A stretch of DNA of 64,000 nt from DASSUC01 sp035650075 (GTDB lineage Bacteria; Actinomycetota; Actinomycetes; Mycobacteriales; Micromonosporaceae): the NCBI GenBank assembly GCA_035650075.1, contig DASRII010000168.1, positions 1 through 64,000 of the forward strand, written 5' to 3'. The notes under the pieces are model-generated. The model did no database searches. It saw only the letters and a list, made by a program, of their open reading frames with translations, and was not told the origin of the DNA. A program made the position numbers and the translations under genes. Positions 43,582 through 54,100 of the stretch are shown here, in pieces. Each line of letters opens with the position of its first letter. Within the stretch, counting starts at the first letter, position 1.

Positions 43582-45036
43582 ATGTCGCGGATCAAGGAGT
43601 TCAAGCTGCCCGACCTCGGGGAGGGCCTGACCGAAGGCGAGATCATCAAGTGGCTCGTCTCGGTCGGCGAGACCGTGACGCTGAACCAGCCGATCGTCGA
43701 GGTGGAGACGGCCAAGGCGGCGGTCGAGATCCCGGCGAAGTGGGCCGGCAAGGTCACCGAGATCTTCCACCCCGAGGGAGCGACCGTCGAGGTCGGCTCC
43801 CCGATCATCGCGATCGACACCGACCCGTCGGCGCCGGCGCCGGAGGCTGAGCCGGCACCGTCGGCCGCGGCGCTGGCCGCGGTCGAAGTGGCCCCCGCCG
43901 AGGGCGCGGTCGAGCCCGGCCTGATCGGTGGTCCGGCGCCCGGCGGCCGGACAGCCGTCCTGGTCGGCTACGGCCCCCGCACCGGCGCCGCCAAACGCCG
44001 CCCCCGCCGCTCCGACGCCCCCGCCGCCGCGCCCACTCCCGCCGCGCCCCCTCCCGCCGCGCCCACTCCCGCCGAGACCACTCCCGCCGAGACCACTCCC
44101 GTTGATCATGAACTTAGTTCACAGGTCGACGGCGTGTCGAGCGACGAACTTCATGATCAACCCGAAGAGGGGCGGGCGGCAGCCGCTCTCGCCAAGCCTC
44201 CGGTCCGCAAGCTGGCCCGCGACTTGGGCGTCGACCTCACCACCCTCACCGGCTCCGGCCCGCAGGGGTCCATCACCCGCGACGACGTACAGGCCGCCGT
44301 CAACGGAGGAGCGCAGGTCACCACCGCCGCCGCGCCAGGCCGCGAGCAGCGGATCCCGGTCAAGGGGGTACGCAAGCTCACCGCGGAGAACATGGTCGCC
44401 TCAGCGTTCAGCGCGCCACACGTGACGGAGTTCCTCACCATCGACATGACCAGGTCGATGCGCGTACTCGACCGGTTGCGACAACTGCCGGACTGGCGGG
44501 AGGTCCGCACCTCACCACTGCTCCTCGTGGCGAAGGCGTGCGTGGTGGCGCTGCGACGGTACCCGATGGTCAACTCCACCTGGGCCGGCGACGAGATCGT
44601 GGTCAAGGATTACGTCAACCTCGGCATCGCCGCCGCGACGGAACGGGGTCTGATCGTCCCGAACGTCAAGGACGCCGATCGGCTCACCCTGCGGGAGCTG
44701 GCGGACGCGCTGACCGCACTCGTACATACGGCCAAGTCGGGTCGAACGGCACCCGCCGACATGACGGGTGGAACGTTCACGATCACCAATGTGGGCGTCT
44801 TCGGCATCGACAGCGGTACGCCGATCCTCCCTCCGGGGGAGGCCGCGATCCTCGCCTTCGGGGCCATCCGCGAGATGCCATGGGTGCACAACGGCAAGAT
44901 CAAGATACGTCAGGTAACGACTCTCGGGCTCTCGTTCGACCACCGGATCATCGATGGCGAACTGGGATCGAAGTTCCTACGCGACATCGGACAGTTCCTC
45001 GCCGACCCGGAGACCACGCTGCTCGCGTGGAGCTAG
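43582..45036 (+). CDS. pdhC: Dihydrolipoamide acyltransferase E2, 484 aa, with a repeat element in its linker
   Basis: Lipoyl domain at ~1-80 (lipoyl Lys in VEVETAKAAVE, about residue 45), a Pro/Ala linker (about 85-195), an E3/E1-binding subunit domain (about 205-240; KPPVRKLARDLGVDL, GSGPQGSITRDDV) and a catalytic domain (about 260-484) with SFDHRIIDG. The linker contains two copies of AETTP and then ~21 residues (VDHELSSQVDGVSSDELHDQ) encoded by the 61-bp palindromic repeat at 44101-44161, which keeps the frame. No E3 gene is adjacent. ATG 43582 is the family start. Confidence 0.92.
   Translation: MSRIKEFKLPDLGEGLTEGEIIKWLVSVGETVTLNQPIVEVETAKAAVEIPAKWAGKVTEIFHPEGATVEVGSPIIAIDTDPSAPAPEAEPAPSAAALAAVEVAPAEGAVEPGLIGGPAPGGRTAVLVGYGPRTGAAKRRPRRSDAPAAAPTPAAPPPAAPTPAETTPAETTPVDHELSSQVDGVSSDELHDQPEEGRAAAALAKPPVRKLARDLGVDLTTLTGSGPQGSITRDDVQAAVNGGAQVTTAAAPGREQRIPVKGVRKLTAENMVASAFSAPHVTEFLTIDMTRSMRVLDRLRQLPDWREVRTSPLLLVAKACVVALRRYPMVNSTWAGDEIVVKDYVNLGIAAATERGLIVPNVKDADRLTLRELADALTALVHTAKSGRTAPADMTGGTFTITNVGVFGIDSGTPILPPGEAAILAFGAIREMPWVHNGKIKIRQVTTLGLSFDHRIIDGELGSKFLRDIGQFLADPETTLLAWS
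44101..44161. repeat. 61-bp palindromic repeat element, copy B, inside the E2 gene
   Basis: Perfect 12-bp inverted ends GTTGATCATGAA (44101-44112) and TTCATGATCAAC (44150-44161). Its complement matches copy A (19389-19449) in the arms, in the next few bases (GTT and AAG) and in the core CGACACGCCG-N-CGA; the total length is identical. CC flanks it on both sides, compatible with a 2-bp target duplication: 61+2 = 63 bases = 21 codons, which would explain why the frame survived. Opposite orientation to copy A. Confidence 0.85.
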
Positions 45037-45118
45037 ACCGACGATCCTTCGGTGCTGTGGCTGGACTCACCGAAAAATCGTTGGCAGCGATGGGGACTAC
45101 CGCGATGTAATTGTTCCC

Positions 45119-45253
45119 ATGAGCATGGTCGAGCGGATCCGTCAGCGCCGCGACGCCGCGCGCCGAAGCAGAGCCCTCGAGCGCGCGCTGCGCGGCACCA
45201 CGTCACACGCCGTCCGGCAGGAGATCATCGCGATCGCCCAGCGGGACATGTAG
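45119..45253 (+). CDS. Small basic protein, 44 aa
   Basis: MSMVERIRQRRDAARRSRAL, then ERALRGTTSHAVRQEIIAIAQ: a basic helix followed by a more neutral one. Short proteins with just this pattern are widespread in actinomycetes, often unannotated. It follows the E2 gene by 82 bases and is ended by the hairpin at 45267-45300. Function unknown; the Arg-rich helix could bind nucleic acid or membrane. Confidence 0.65.
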   Translation: MSMVERIRQRRDAARRSRALERALRGTTSHAVRQEIIAIAQRDM

Positions 45254-45266
45254 CCTCCACGAGATC

Positions 45267-45300
45267 GAAGACCCGTCCGGCGCGAGTCGGGCGGGTCTTC
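45267..45300 (+). terminator. Hairpin after the small basic gene
   Basis: GAAGACCCG (45267-45275) pairs perfectly with CGGGTCTTC (45292-45300), with part of the 16-base interior (TCCGG...) able to pair further. It starts 13 bases after the stop. There is no U-run, which is usual for high-GC actinomycete terminators. It probably ends the dehydrogenase/small-gene transcript. Confidence 0.6.
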
Positions 45301-45426
45301 GGCTGTCCGCCCGCAGGATTGGCGTCGGCTGGCCCGGCCGGTACGGTGGGGCTCGCCGCTCGTTACGGCTGGTCACGCTACCGGCCTGCGGGACACGGGG
45401 GTGGAAAGCGAAAGAGGAGGCGCTCA

Positions 45427-46455
45427 ATGTCGTTCGAGGGGCCCCGGCATGCTGGCCCGGAAGGGACAGAACCGGACGAACCAGCGCCGGAACCGACGGG
45501 CGCCTCGTCGGGCTGGCCGGAGCCACCAGCCTCGATGCATCAGCCCTCGGCGCCTCCGCCTCCCGCGCCGATGCAACCACCACCGCCGATCAGTGTGCGG
45601 GCCACCGCATCGGTGCCCGTCGCTCGGGCTACCGCCTCGGTACCGCCGGCTCCGGCCGGGCCGCCACCGGTCGCGCACGGCCCGTACGAGGGCCTTCCCC
45701 CGAACTATCTCCCGCCGCAGCCGGCCGCCGTTCCGCAGCCACCGGCCTACCTCGCGCCGCCGCCGCCTCCTCCGCCGCCGCCACCGCCGCCGCCCGTACC
45801 TACCGGTCAGATCCCGACCGCACCGGTACCGGTCGGCCGCGCCCCGACCGCTACCGGCCGGGTGACCGCCTCGGCGTCGGTACCGGGTCAGCTCCTCCTC
45901 CAGCAGCAACCCGGCACCGCACCGCCGCCCCGGCTGCCACAGTCGACCCCCCGGGTGTACGGCCGGCCCGCCGGTTATCCGGATGCCCCACCGAGCTACG
46001 CGCCACCGCCTCCGGCGTACCGGCCTCCACAACCTCACGAGCGGCCACCGGCGCCGAGCCCGACACCCGTGCCGAGTCGGACGCCAGTGCCGAGTCGGAC
46101 CAAGCCCCGGCGCGGCATCCTGATCATCGGTGCGGCCGCCGCGGTCGTGCTCGTCCTGCTGGGCGTCAGCGCGTTCTTCCTCCTCCGCGACTCCGGCGGC
46201 GGCGCCAACCCGTTCCCCGTCGGCTCGTGCGTCAAGCAGTCCGGAGGTACCGCCACGGCTGCTCGCTGCACCGACGCCGGCGCCTTCGTCGTCGTGTCCA
46301 ATGTGGACAGCGTGGACGAGTGCAACGACAAGTCGCAGCCGTACCTGCAGCTCAGCGGCACGGATACGAAGCGGATCCTCTGTCTGGCACCCGCGGCCGG
46401 CTCCGGCGGCGCGTCCCCGTCGCCGAGCGCGCAGCCCTCGAGCAGCTCGGACTGA
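45427..46455 (+). CDS. Pro-rich single-pass membrane protein with LppU/SCO3897-like outer domain, 342 aa
   Basis: Residues ~1-235 are a cytoplasmic, Pro-rich disordered region including an unbroken run of about 13 Pro near residue 117. Then a basic stop (TKPRRG), one helix (about 240-260; ILIIGAAAAVVLVLLGVSAFFLL in part), and a small extracytoplasmic domain with four Cys (GSCVKQSGG, ARCTDAG, DECNDKS, ILCLAPA) of the LppU/SCO3897 type, ending in a Ser/Pro tail. GAGGAGG precedes the ATG. Probably an envelope or secretion accessory protein; the role is not known. Confidence 0.85.
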   Translation: MSFEGPRHAGPEGTEPDEPAPEPTGASSGWPEPPASMHQPSAPPPPAPMQPPPPISVRATASVPVARATASVPPAPAGPPPVAHGPYEGLPPNYLPPQPAAVPQPPAYLAPPPPPPPPPPPPPVPTGQIPTAPVPVGRAPTATGRVTASASVPGQLLLQQQPGTAPPPRLPQSTPRVYGRPAGYPDAPPSYAPPPPAYRPPQPHERPPAPSPTPVPSRTPVPSRTKPRRGILIIGAAAAVVLVLLGVSAFFLLRDSGGGANPFPVGSCVKQSGGTATAARCTDAGAFVVVSNVDSVDECNDKSQPYLQLSGTDTKRILCLAPAAGSGGASPSPSAQPSSSSD

Positions 46456-46476
46456 GCGCCGAGGCAGGATCGTGGT

Positions 46477-48297
46477 ATGTCGGTAGAGATCCGGGTACGC
46501 GCTCCCGAGCTTCGCGGTCGCGGCTGGCTGAACACGGGCGGGCGGCAGCTGGCGCTCGCCGACCTCCGCGGCAAGATCGTCCTACTCGACTTCTGGACCT
46601 TCTGCTGCATCAACTGCCTGCACGTGCTCGACGAGTTGCGGCCGCTCGAGGAGGCGTACGCCGACGTGCTGGTCGTCGTCGGCGTGCACTCGCCGAAGTT
46701 CGAACACGAGCGGGATCCGGAGGCGCTCGCGGCCGCGGTCGAGCGGTATGGCGTAACGCACCCGGTCCTCGACGACCCGGAGTTGATCACCTGGCAGCAG
46801 TACACCGCCAAGGCATGGCCGACGCTGTCCGTGGTGGATCCGGAGGGGTACCTGGTCGCCAGCATGGCCGGCGAGGGACATGCCTTGGGACTCCGCCGGC
46901 TGATCGACGAGCTGATCGTGCGGCACGAGGCAAGGGGCACGCTGCACCGCGGCGACGGGCCGTACGTAACATCCGAGCCGCCGTCCACCACGCTGCGCTT
47001 TCCCGGCAAGGCGATCCTGACGCCCGACGGTACGATCCTCGTCTCCGACTCCGCCCGACACTCCATTGTGGAGCTTGCTGCGGACGGGGAGACGGTGGAG
47101 CGCCGGATCGGCTCGGGGCGCCGGGGACGGGCCGACGGACCACCGGAAGCGGCGGAGTTCTCCGAGCCGCAGGGCATGTGCCTGCTGCCGCCGCACACCG
47201 CCGAGATCGCCGGCTACGACCTCGTGGTCGCCGATACGGTGAACCACATGCTGCGCGGGGTGCGGCTGTCCGACGGTACGGTCACCACGGTCGCCGGCAC
47301 CGGCCGTCCCTGGCGCTCCACAGTGGATGACCACGCACACGACGCGTTGTCGGTGGACCTGTCGTCACCGTGGGACGTGGCATGGTACGACGACCGGGTG
47401 GTCGTGGCGATGGCCGGTATCCATCAACTGTGGTGGTTCGATCCGGTCAAGCGCACCGCCGGGGTCTACGCGGGCACCACCGTCGAAGCGCTGCGCGACG
47501 GCCCGCTGCCGGATGTCTGGCTCGCCCAGCCGTCCGGACTGTCGGTGTCCGCCGACGGCACCCGGCTGTGGGTCGCCGACTCGGAGACGTCAGCCCTGCG
47601 GTACGTCGAGGACGGCGCGCTGCACACCGCGGTGGGTCAAGGCCTGTTCGACTTCGGGCACGTCGACGGTCCGGCGGATCGGGCCCTGTTCCAGCACCCG
47701 CTCGGTGTCTGCGCGCTGCCGGACGGCTCGGTACTCGTGGCGGACACGTACAACGGTGCGGTCCGGCGCTTCGATCCCGAAGCCAACAAGGTGTCCACTG
47801 TGGCCGGTGAGCTGGCCGAGCCCACCGACGTGCTGCTGATCGGTGACGCGATCGTCGTCGTCGAGTCGGCCGCGCACCGGCTCACGAGGCTCGCCCCGGT
47901 GGGCAGCGTCACGGTCGACGGTGGACGGCAACGCACCGAGCGGCCGCCGACCGAGGTGGCCGCCGGCGAGGTCACGCTGGACGTCATCTTCACCCCGGCA
48001 CCGGGGCAGAAGCTCGACGACTCGTTCGGCCCGCCGCTGCGGCTGGAGGTTTCCGCGTCCCCTCCCGAACTGCTGGTCGAAGGCGCCGGTGTCGGCACCG
48101 AACTCCAGCGGCGACTCGTCACTGCGGCCGACGTACCGCAGGGCGTGTTGCAGGTCGTCGCCCAGGCGGCCACCTGTGACGCGGAGGCCGCACATCCCGC
48201 CTGCCATCTGACCCGGCAGGACTGGGGGGTACCGGTCGTGATCCGAGACGGTGGGGCGCATCGGCTACCGCTGGTGCTGCGCGGGCTCGACGCCTGA
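46477..48297 (+). CDS. Thioredoxin-like domain - NHL beta-propeller protein (NHLRC2-like), 606 aa
   Basis: Residues ~1-150 form a thioredoxin/TlpA-like domain with the motif FWTFCCINC (CxxC-type, about 38-46). Residues ~165-480 are an NHL six-bladed propeller (FPGKAILTPDGTILVSDSARHSIV in part, EPQGMCLLP, HPLGVCALPDGSVLVADTYN in part), and a C-terminal beta domain (about 490-606) contains two Cys. No signal peptide, so cytoplasmic, like human NHLRC2. Function unknown; a redox or protein-folding role is inferred from the first domain. Carries a TCCACWGTGGA palindrome at 47317. Confidence 0.88.
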   Translation: MSVEIRVRAPELRGRGWLNTGGRQLALADLRGKIVLLDFWTFCCINCLHVLDELRPLEEAYADVLVVVGVHSPKFEHERDPEALAAAVERYGVTHPVLDDPELITWQQYTAKAWPTLSVVDPEGYLVASMAGEGHALGLRRLIDELIVRHEARGTLHRGDGPYVTSEPPSTTLRFPGKAILTPDGTILVSDSARHSIVELAADGETVERRIGSGRRGRADGPPEAAEFSEPQGMCLLPPHTAEIAGYDLVVADTVNHMLRGVRLSDGTVTTVAGTGRPWRSTVDDHAHDALSVDLSSPWDVAWYDDRVVVAMAGIHQLWWFDPVKRTAGVYAGTTVEALRDGPLPDVWLAQPSGLSVSADGTRLWVADSETSALRYVEDGALHTAVGQGLFDFGHVDGPADRALFQHPLGVCALPDGSVLVADTYNGAVRRFDPEANKVSTVAGELAEPTDVLLIGDAIVVVESAAHRLTRLAPVGSVTVDGGRQRTERPPTEVAAGEVTLDVIFTPAPGQKLDDSFGPPLRLEVSASPPELLVEGAGVGTELQRRLVTAADVPQGVLQVVAQAATCDAEAAHPACHLTRQDWGVPVVIRDGGAHRLPLVLRGLDA

Positions 48298-51015
48298 CTA
48301 CTGCTTTTCGGCGCGCGGGTCGTTGATCGCCTGGTAGATCCGCTGCGCCTGCCGCCGGGCGTTCTCCGCCCGAGCCGGATCGGTCGTGGCGAGCGCGTCG
48401 GCGAGGACGTCCCACCCCCTCGCCTCGCGCAGCGGGAAAGGTACCGAGCGGGCAACTTCGATCTCGGCTTCGGCATGCGGCACCGCCTCGGCCGGCCGGC
48501 CCAGCTTGACGAGCACCTCGGCCAGGTCGTGGTGTGCGATGCACATCATGGACAGATCGCCGGCTGCGGTGGCCAACTCGAGTCCGCGCCGGAACTCCAC
48601 GAGAGCCTCGTCGTACCGCCCCTGGTCGCCGTAGAGCGAACCGAGGTTGACTCGGGCGAACGATCCATACGCCGGACTGTCGGCGTACTCCGGAATGTCG
48701 ACCGCACGCAGTTGGTGGTACTCGGCGCGATCGAGGTCGCCCAGCTCTGTGTACGCGTAGGCCATGCTGTCGTAGTCCTTGCCGAGGCGCACCGGTTCGC
48801 CGAGCGCTATGTGGAGCCCGGCGCTGATCAGCCAGTTGTCGATGGCCTCGGTGTAGCGCCGAGCGAGGAGCAGTGCGGATCCGAGGCTGCCACGGATCCG
48901 CCCCTCGGCTGCCTTGTCCGCGACCGCCTGAGCGGCGGCGAGGCCCCACTGCGAGACCTGTATCCAGGTATCGACTTCGTGCCGCGCCACCAATCCACCC
49001 CGCTGCACGTACGCCAGCTGCCAGGCCTCGGTGTACCAACCACGGTCCAGGGCGTATCGGGCCGCTTCGAGCAGGGTGTCACGCTCGGCGGCGAACCATT
49101 CGGCGGCGGCCGCGGCATCGGTGATCGTGGGCAGGGGTCCGGGCGGGCTCTCCAGCGCCTCGTCGAGGTCGACTCGGCCCGGGGTGAGAACGTCGCCGAC
49201 CGCGGCGCAGGCCGCGATGTACCAGCGGAGCAACGTGCGTACGCCGGCGTCGGTCGCCGCAGGGCCGTCGGCGAGCGCCTGCTCGACGGCGAACGCCCGG
49301 ACCAGGTCGTGCAGCGCGAAACGCTGTCCGGGCCGAACCGCTACCAGGTGGACGTCGGTCAGCCGGTCGAGCTCGCCACGGACATCCACAGTGGACGACG
49401 ATGCGAGTACGGAGGCGGCGTCCAGGCCGATGTCCGGGCCGGGCGTGCTGCCCAGCAACCGCAGCAGCCGGCGGGCCGAGTGGCCCAGGCCGCGATAGCT
49501 GATCGCCAGGCTGGCCCGTACGCTGCGGTCGCCGGCGCGCAAAGCATCGAGCCGGCCACGTTCGTCGTCGAGCAGTTGGACAAGTTGCCCGATGTCCGTG
49601 ACCGTACCGGAGGCCAACCGCACCGCCGCGATCCGCAGGGCCAAGGGCAGGCCACCACACAGCCGCACGATCTCCCGTTCGAGGTGCGGCGCCGCGGCGA
49701 CCCGCTCCGGCCCGGCGACGAGCGTCAGCAGCTCGACACCCTCCTGTGTGGACAGTTCGGCGAGCGGGACGAGCTTGGCTCCGTCGAGTCCCTGCAGGAG
49801 CGACCGCGTAGTGACGATGACGCCGCAGTCCACGCCACCGGGCAACAACGGGCGCACGTCCGTCTCGTTGGCCGCGTTGTCGAGCACGACGAGCAGGCGG
49901 CGCTCGGCCGTCACCGTGCGGTACAGCCCGACCCGCTCGTCGGCGTCATAGGGCACGGACCGTGCCGGTACGCCCAACGCCCGGAGGAACGACCCCAGCA
50001 CGGCATGCGTGTCGGCGGTCTCTCGCAACTCGATGTAGAGCTGCCCGTCGGGAAAGTGGTCCCGGCAGCCCCGGGCCACCGTCACCGCCAGCGCGGTCTT
50101 GCCGACGCCGCCCATTCCCGATACCACGACGAGCGCGGGTGGCACCGTTTCCGAACCCCGTAGCCACGCCCGGATCTCCGCGGCTTCCTTCATCCGGCCC
50201 ACGAAGTCGGGCACCGCGGGCGGCAGCTGCCGGGGGACGCCGTCCCGGTGTACCTGGGGACTCGGCGCCGGTGCCGTGGCGACGACCGGGACGCCACGGA
50301 GGATCGCCTGGTGCAGAGTCTGCAGTTCGGCGCCAGGATCCGCGCCGAACTCCTCGACGAGGCGCCTGCGGATCGTGCGGTACCGGTCGAGTGCCTCTTG
50401 GTCGCGACCGGCCGCATGCAATGCCTGCATGAGGACCGCGACGAGCGGCTCGACCAGTGGGTGCTCGGCGACCTCCTGGTGCAGGCGGTGGATGACGGAC
50501 TCGTGGTCGCCCAGACGCAGCTGTACCCGGCCCCAAGCGGTGACCGCGTCCAGATACTGCTGCTGGTAACCGTCCCGGATCCGGTCGACCCACGAGCCGG
50601 ACAGACCCGAGAACGGGATACCGCGCCACAGCCGCAACGCCTCGTCGAGCATGTCCGCGCGTTCGTCGTCGCTGAACCGTGCTCCGAGTGCGCCACTGAC
50701 CAGCTTGCGGAAGCGGAGCACGTCGACGCACTCCGGATCGATACGCAACACATAACCGCCAGGCCCGCGATCGAGCCGCAGCGCGACCGACGCCAGCGCG
50801 CGACGGATCCGCATGAGGTGGGCGTACAAGGCATTCCGCGCCTCGGCGGGCGGATCGTCGTCCCACACCCGGCTGACGAGCGTGTCGACCGGCACCACGC
50901 GCCCCGCGTCGACGACGAGTGCGGCGAAGACGGTCCGTTGCTTCGGCGGACCGAGGTCGACCGAGTTGCCTCCCGACCACAGCTCCACAGGGCCGAGCAC
51001 CCGAACCTCTGTCAC
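48298..51015 (-). CDS. AfsR/SARP-family transcriptional regulator with NB-ARC and TPR domains, 905 aa
   Basis: OmpR-like winged helix (about 1-95; VRVLGPVELWSGGNSVDLG, RTVFAALVVDAGRVV), then a BTAD domain (about 100-245; FRKLVSGALGARF, RLWRGIPFSG), an NB-ARC ATPase (about 270-560; Walker A GMGGVGKTA near residue 300, LVVLDNAANE) and C-terminal TPR repeats (about 640-890). This is the large SARP architecture that activates secondary-metabolite or developmental genes. Divergent from the LamG-RHS genes with 120 bases between, so it may control them. Stop abuts the NHL gene stop. Confidence 0.92.
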   Translation of the reverse strand: MTEVRVLGPVELWSGGNSVDLGPPKQRTVFAALVVDAGRVVPVDTLVSRVWDDDPPAEARNALYAHLMRIRRALASVALRLDRGPGGYVLRIDPECVDVLRFRKLVSGALGARFSDDERADMLDEALRLWRGIPFSGLSGSWVDRIRDGYQQQYLDAVTAWGRVQLRLGDHESVIHRLHQEVAEHPLVEPLVAVLMQALHAAGRDQEALDRYRTIRRRLVEEFGADPGAELQTLHQAILRGVPVVATAPAPSPQVHRDGVPRQLPPAVPDFVGRMKEAAEIRAWLRGSETVPPALVVVSGMGGVGKTALAVTVARGCRDHFPDGQLYIELRETADTHAVLGSFLRALGVPARSVPYDADERVGLYRTVTAERRLLVVLDNAANETDVRPLLPGGVDCGVIVTTRSLLQGLDGAKLVPLAELSTQEGVELLTLVAGPERVAAAPHLEREIVRLCGGLPLALRIAAVRLASGTVTDIGQLVQLLDDERGRLDALRAGDRSVRASLAISYRGLGHSARRLLRLLGSTPGPDIGLDAASVLASSSTVDVRGELDRLTDVHLVAVRPGQRFALHDLVRAFAVEQALADGPAATDAGVRTLLRWYIAACAAVGDVLTPGRVDLDEALESPPGPLPTITDAAAAAEWFAAERDTLLEAARYALDRGWYTEAWQLAYVQRGGLVARHEVDTWIQVSQWGLAAAQAVADKAAEGRIRGSLGSALLLARRYTEAIDNWLISAGLHIALGEPVRLGKDYDSMAYAYTELGDLDRAEYHQLRAVDIPEYADSPAYGSFARVNLGSLYGDQGRYDEALVEFRRGLELATAAGDLSMMCIAHHDLAEVLVKLGRPAEAVPHAEAEIEVARSVPFPLREARGWDVLADALATTDPARAENARRQAQRIYQAINDPRAEKQ

Positions 51016-51135
51016 CGTCTCCCCCCAACGGCGCCGCTATAGGGCGATAAGACGTTCGTAAGGTCGCCGACCAGATCGTACCCGCACGCTGCTAGCCGCG
51101 ACGGCGTTGCCGTCCGGTGGGCAGAAGGGGTGCAC

Positions 51136-54100
51136 ATGTTGGGAGTCACGGGGGCGCGTTCCGCCCTTCTCCGCGCGATGGTGGTGCTCGCTCTAGGCGC
51201 CGGTGTACTCGTCGTGGTCGGTTCTCCACAGACGGTCGCGGCGGCGGCCGCGCCGGTCTGTGCGCTCGAACAGGGGAACGACACGGAGGCCGCCGCGATG
51301 GCGCGGGCCTGCGGCCAACGGGTCGAGATCACCCAACGGCGTACGCGGACCCATACGTTCTATTCGAACCCTGACGGCACACTGACCGTGGAGTTCACCC
51401 AGAAGCCAACTCGGATGCGGTCGGCCAGCGGGGCTTGGGTACCGGTGGACCTGACCCTCGAACGGCGCCCGGATGGCTCGATCGCCCCGCGGGCGCATCC
51501 CAATGACCTCAGGCTCGCCGGAGCCCGCACCGGGGGCGAGGGCGACCTGGCCTCCTTCGGGTCCGGCACCGACCGCGTCAGTCTGGGCTGGCGCGGCCGC
51601 TTGCCCGAGCCGGTACTGTCCGGCAAGGTAGCGACGTATGTCGATGTAATGCCAGGCGTCGACATCGTCGTCGAGGCGCTGCGCACAGGCTTCGAGCAGT
51701 ACCTGGTCGTAAAGACCCATGCCGCCGCGAACGCGATCGGTGCGATCCGGATGCCGTGGCGGACCGGTACCCTCACCCCTCGATCGCGGAAGGACGGCTC
51801 GATCGCGCTGACGGGGGCCCGCGATCGAGTGGTCGCGGAACTTCCCGCAGCCGTGATGTGGGACGCGACGGTGACCCCGCGCTCTGGCGTGCACTCCCGG
51901 ACGGCGCCGGTCGCGATGACCGTGGCCGGACCGGACCTAGTCCTCACCGCCGACCGAGCCTTTCTGGACGACCCGGCCACCGTCTACCCGGTGACCATCG
52001 ACCCGATCATCGACCCGGATCCGGCGTACGACGCGTTCGTGCAGACCGGCTACGTCAGCGACCAGTCCTGGCAGGAGGACCTGCGGCTCGGCTACTCCGA
52101 CGACGGCGGCAGCTGGACGGCCCGCTCGTACATGCGCTGGGACGGCCTCAGCCCGTACTGGGGCACCAGGGTGGTCAGCGCCACTCTGAGCCTCTGGGAG
52201 TGGTGGTCGTGGTCCTGCACACCTGCGCAATGGGAGGCGTGGCGCGTCGACTCCACCGGCACGGGCACCCGGTGGACCAACCAGCCGGTATGGCGTCAGC
52301 TGGCGGGAACCTCGAGCCAAACGAAGGGCCACGACTCGGGCTGCAGTCCGGGCTGGGTAGCCGTCAGCGTCGTCAACCCGTTCCAGACCAGCTTCACCAA
52401 CCACTACAACACGGCCAACATCGGCCTGCGGGCCACCACCGAGACCAGCCACAACGGGTGGAAGCGGTTCGACTCGTCCGAGGGCACCCACCCGCCGGTC
52501 GTCTCTATCACGATCAACCACATTCCGGGTACGCCGACCGGCCTCAGCCCGACCGCGGACGGCAGCGCGGCCTGCGGCACGACCATCGGTACGACGTCGA
52601 CGAAGCTGCGCGCGAAGTACGTCGATGTCGACACGAGCGACAACCTGACGGCAGTCTTCGAGTACAAGCTGCTGCCCTCCGGTACGCCGGTTCAGGTGTC
52701 GGGCGTTCCCAAGGCGGCCAACAACTACGGGACCACGCAGAACTCGATCACGTTCGCCAACGGCAGTTCGTACTCGTTCCGGGTGCAGACCTCAGATGCG
52801 TACGACACCTCGCCGTGGTCGCCCTGGTGCAACTTCACGGTGCAGCAGGGGAAGCCGATAGCTCCCACAGTCACGTCGACCGCTTATCCGGCGGACGGCA
52901 GTCCACATGGCGGACCCGGCGTTTCGGGCACGTTCACGTTCGGGCCGGGCGCGTCGGACCCACTCGCGGGCGTGATCACCTCCTACAGCTACGGCTGGAC
53001 CGACCCACCGACGAACACTGTGACCGTCTCCGCCGGCACGACCACGGCGCCAATCGCCCTGACGCCGCCCCGGTACGGACTGAACACGCTCTACGTACTG
53101 GCCCGTACCAGCGCCGGGACGCCGGGCACCACCCGGCCGTACCGGTTCCTGGTGAACGGTCCGGGCGCGGCGGTTGCCCGGTACCAGATGGATCCGTTCG
53201 TGCCCTACGACGATCAGCAGGGTAACCCGCCGCTCAGCCCGGGCGAAGGCGTCTACCTCGTCCAGGACGTTCGATTCCTCGGCTTCGGTTCGGTCTACTT
53301 CGACGCCTTCTGGGACAGCAAGGCAACAGCGCCGGTGTCTGCGTTCGACACCGCCGGCTCGTTCAGCGTGGCCGCCTGGGTCCGGACACTGTCGGCCAAC
53401 TGCTCCGGCAACTCCACGGCAGTGTCGATAGACGGGTCGTCCACGGCCGGCAGCAACTACACCAGTGGCCTGTTCCTCGGATTGGACTGCACCACCAGGA
53501 AGTGGAAGTTCCGGGTCCCGGCCACCAACACCGGCATCCCGAGTACGACCGAGGTCAGCTCGACCAACGTCGCCACCGTCGGCCGGTGGACCCACCTGGT
53601 CGGGGTGTGGGACGAGAGCGAGAAGAAGATCCGGCTCTGGGTAGACGGGGTGTCGGTGGAGGCCACACCAAGCTCATCCTGGCTCACCGCACGCCAGGAC
53701 GGGTGGAAGGCGACCGGTCCGCTCGTGCTCGGCCGGGACCGCTTCAACTCGACGGACGGCGGATGGTTCTGGGGCCACATCGCGGATGTCGTGCTCTACA
53801 ACCGGGTGGTGGTCGCGGACGACCTCTGGGGATCCACAAAGGACGACGACACTGGCACACCCGACCACGAGGGTCTGCTCCAACCAGTGAACGTCGGCTC
53901 ATGGAACTTTGCAGATGCCAGTCCCAGCCGACCAGACTCGGCTGACGGCACTCCTCTCGGCGGCCATCCGATCAACCTGGATCCACATTGGACAGATGTA
54001 CCGCCTCCGTCTTCGTACATAACGGATGGCCACGACGGCGCCGGCGCGCTGTCGCTGGATGGCCTGGCGGGGTTCGCGGCCACCACCGACTTCGGTAGCG

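Noticed and set aside
51016..51135. SARP heptamer direct repeats between the regulator and the LamG gene
   Set aside because: Only loose similarity (TTCGTAAGG-type bases); I could not find two copies at 11-bp spacing.
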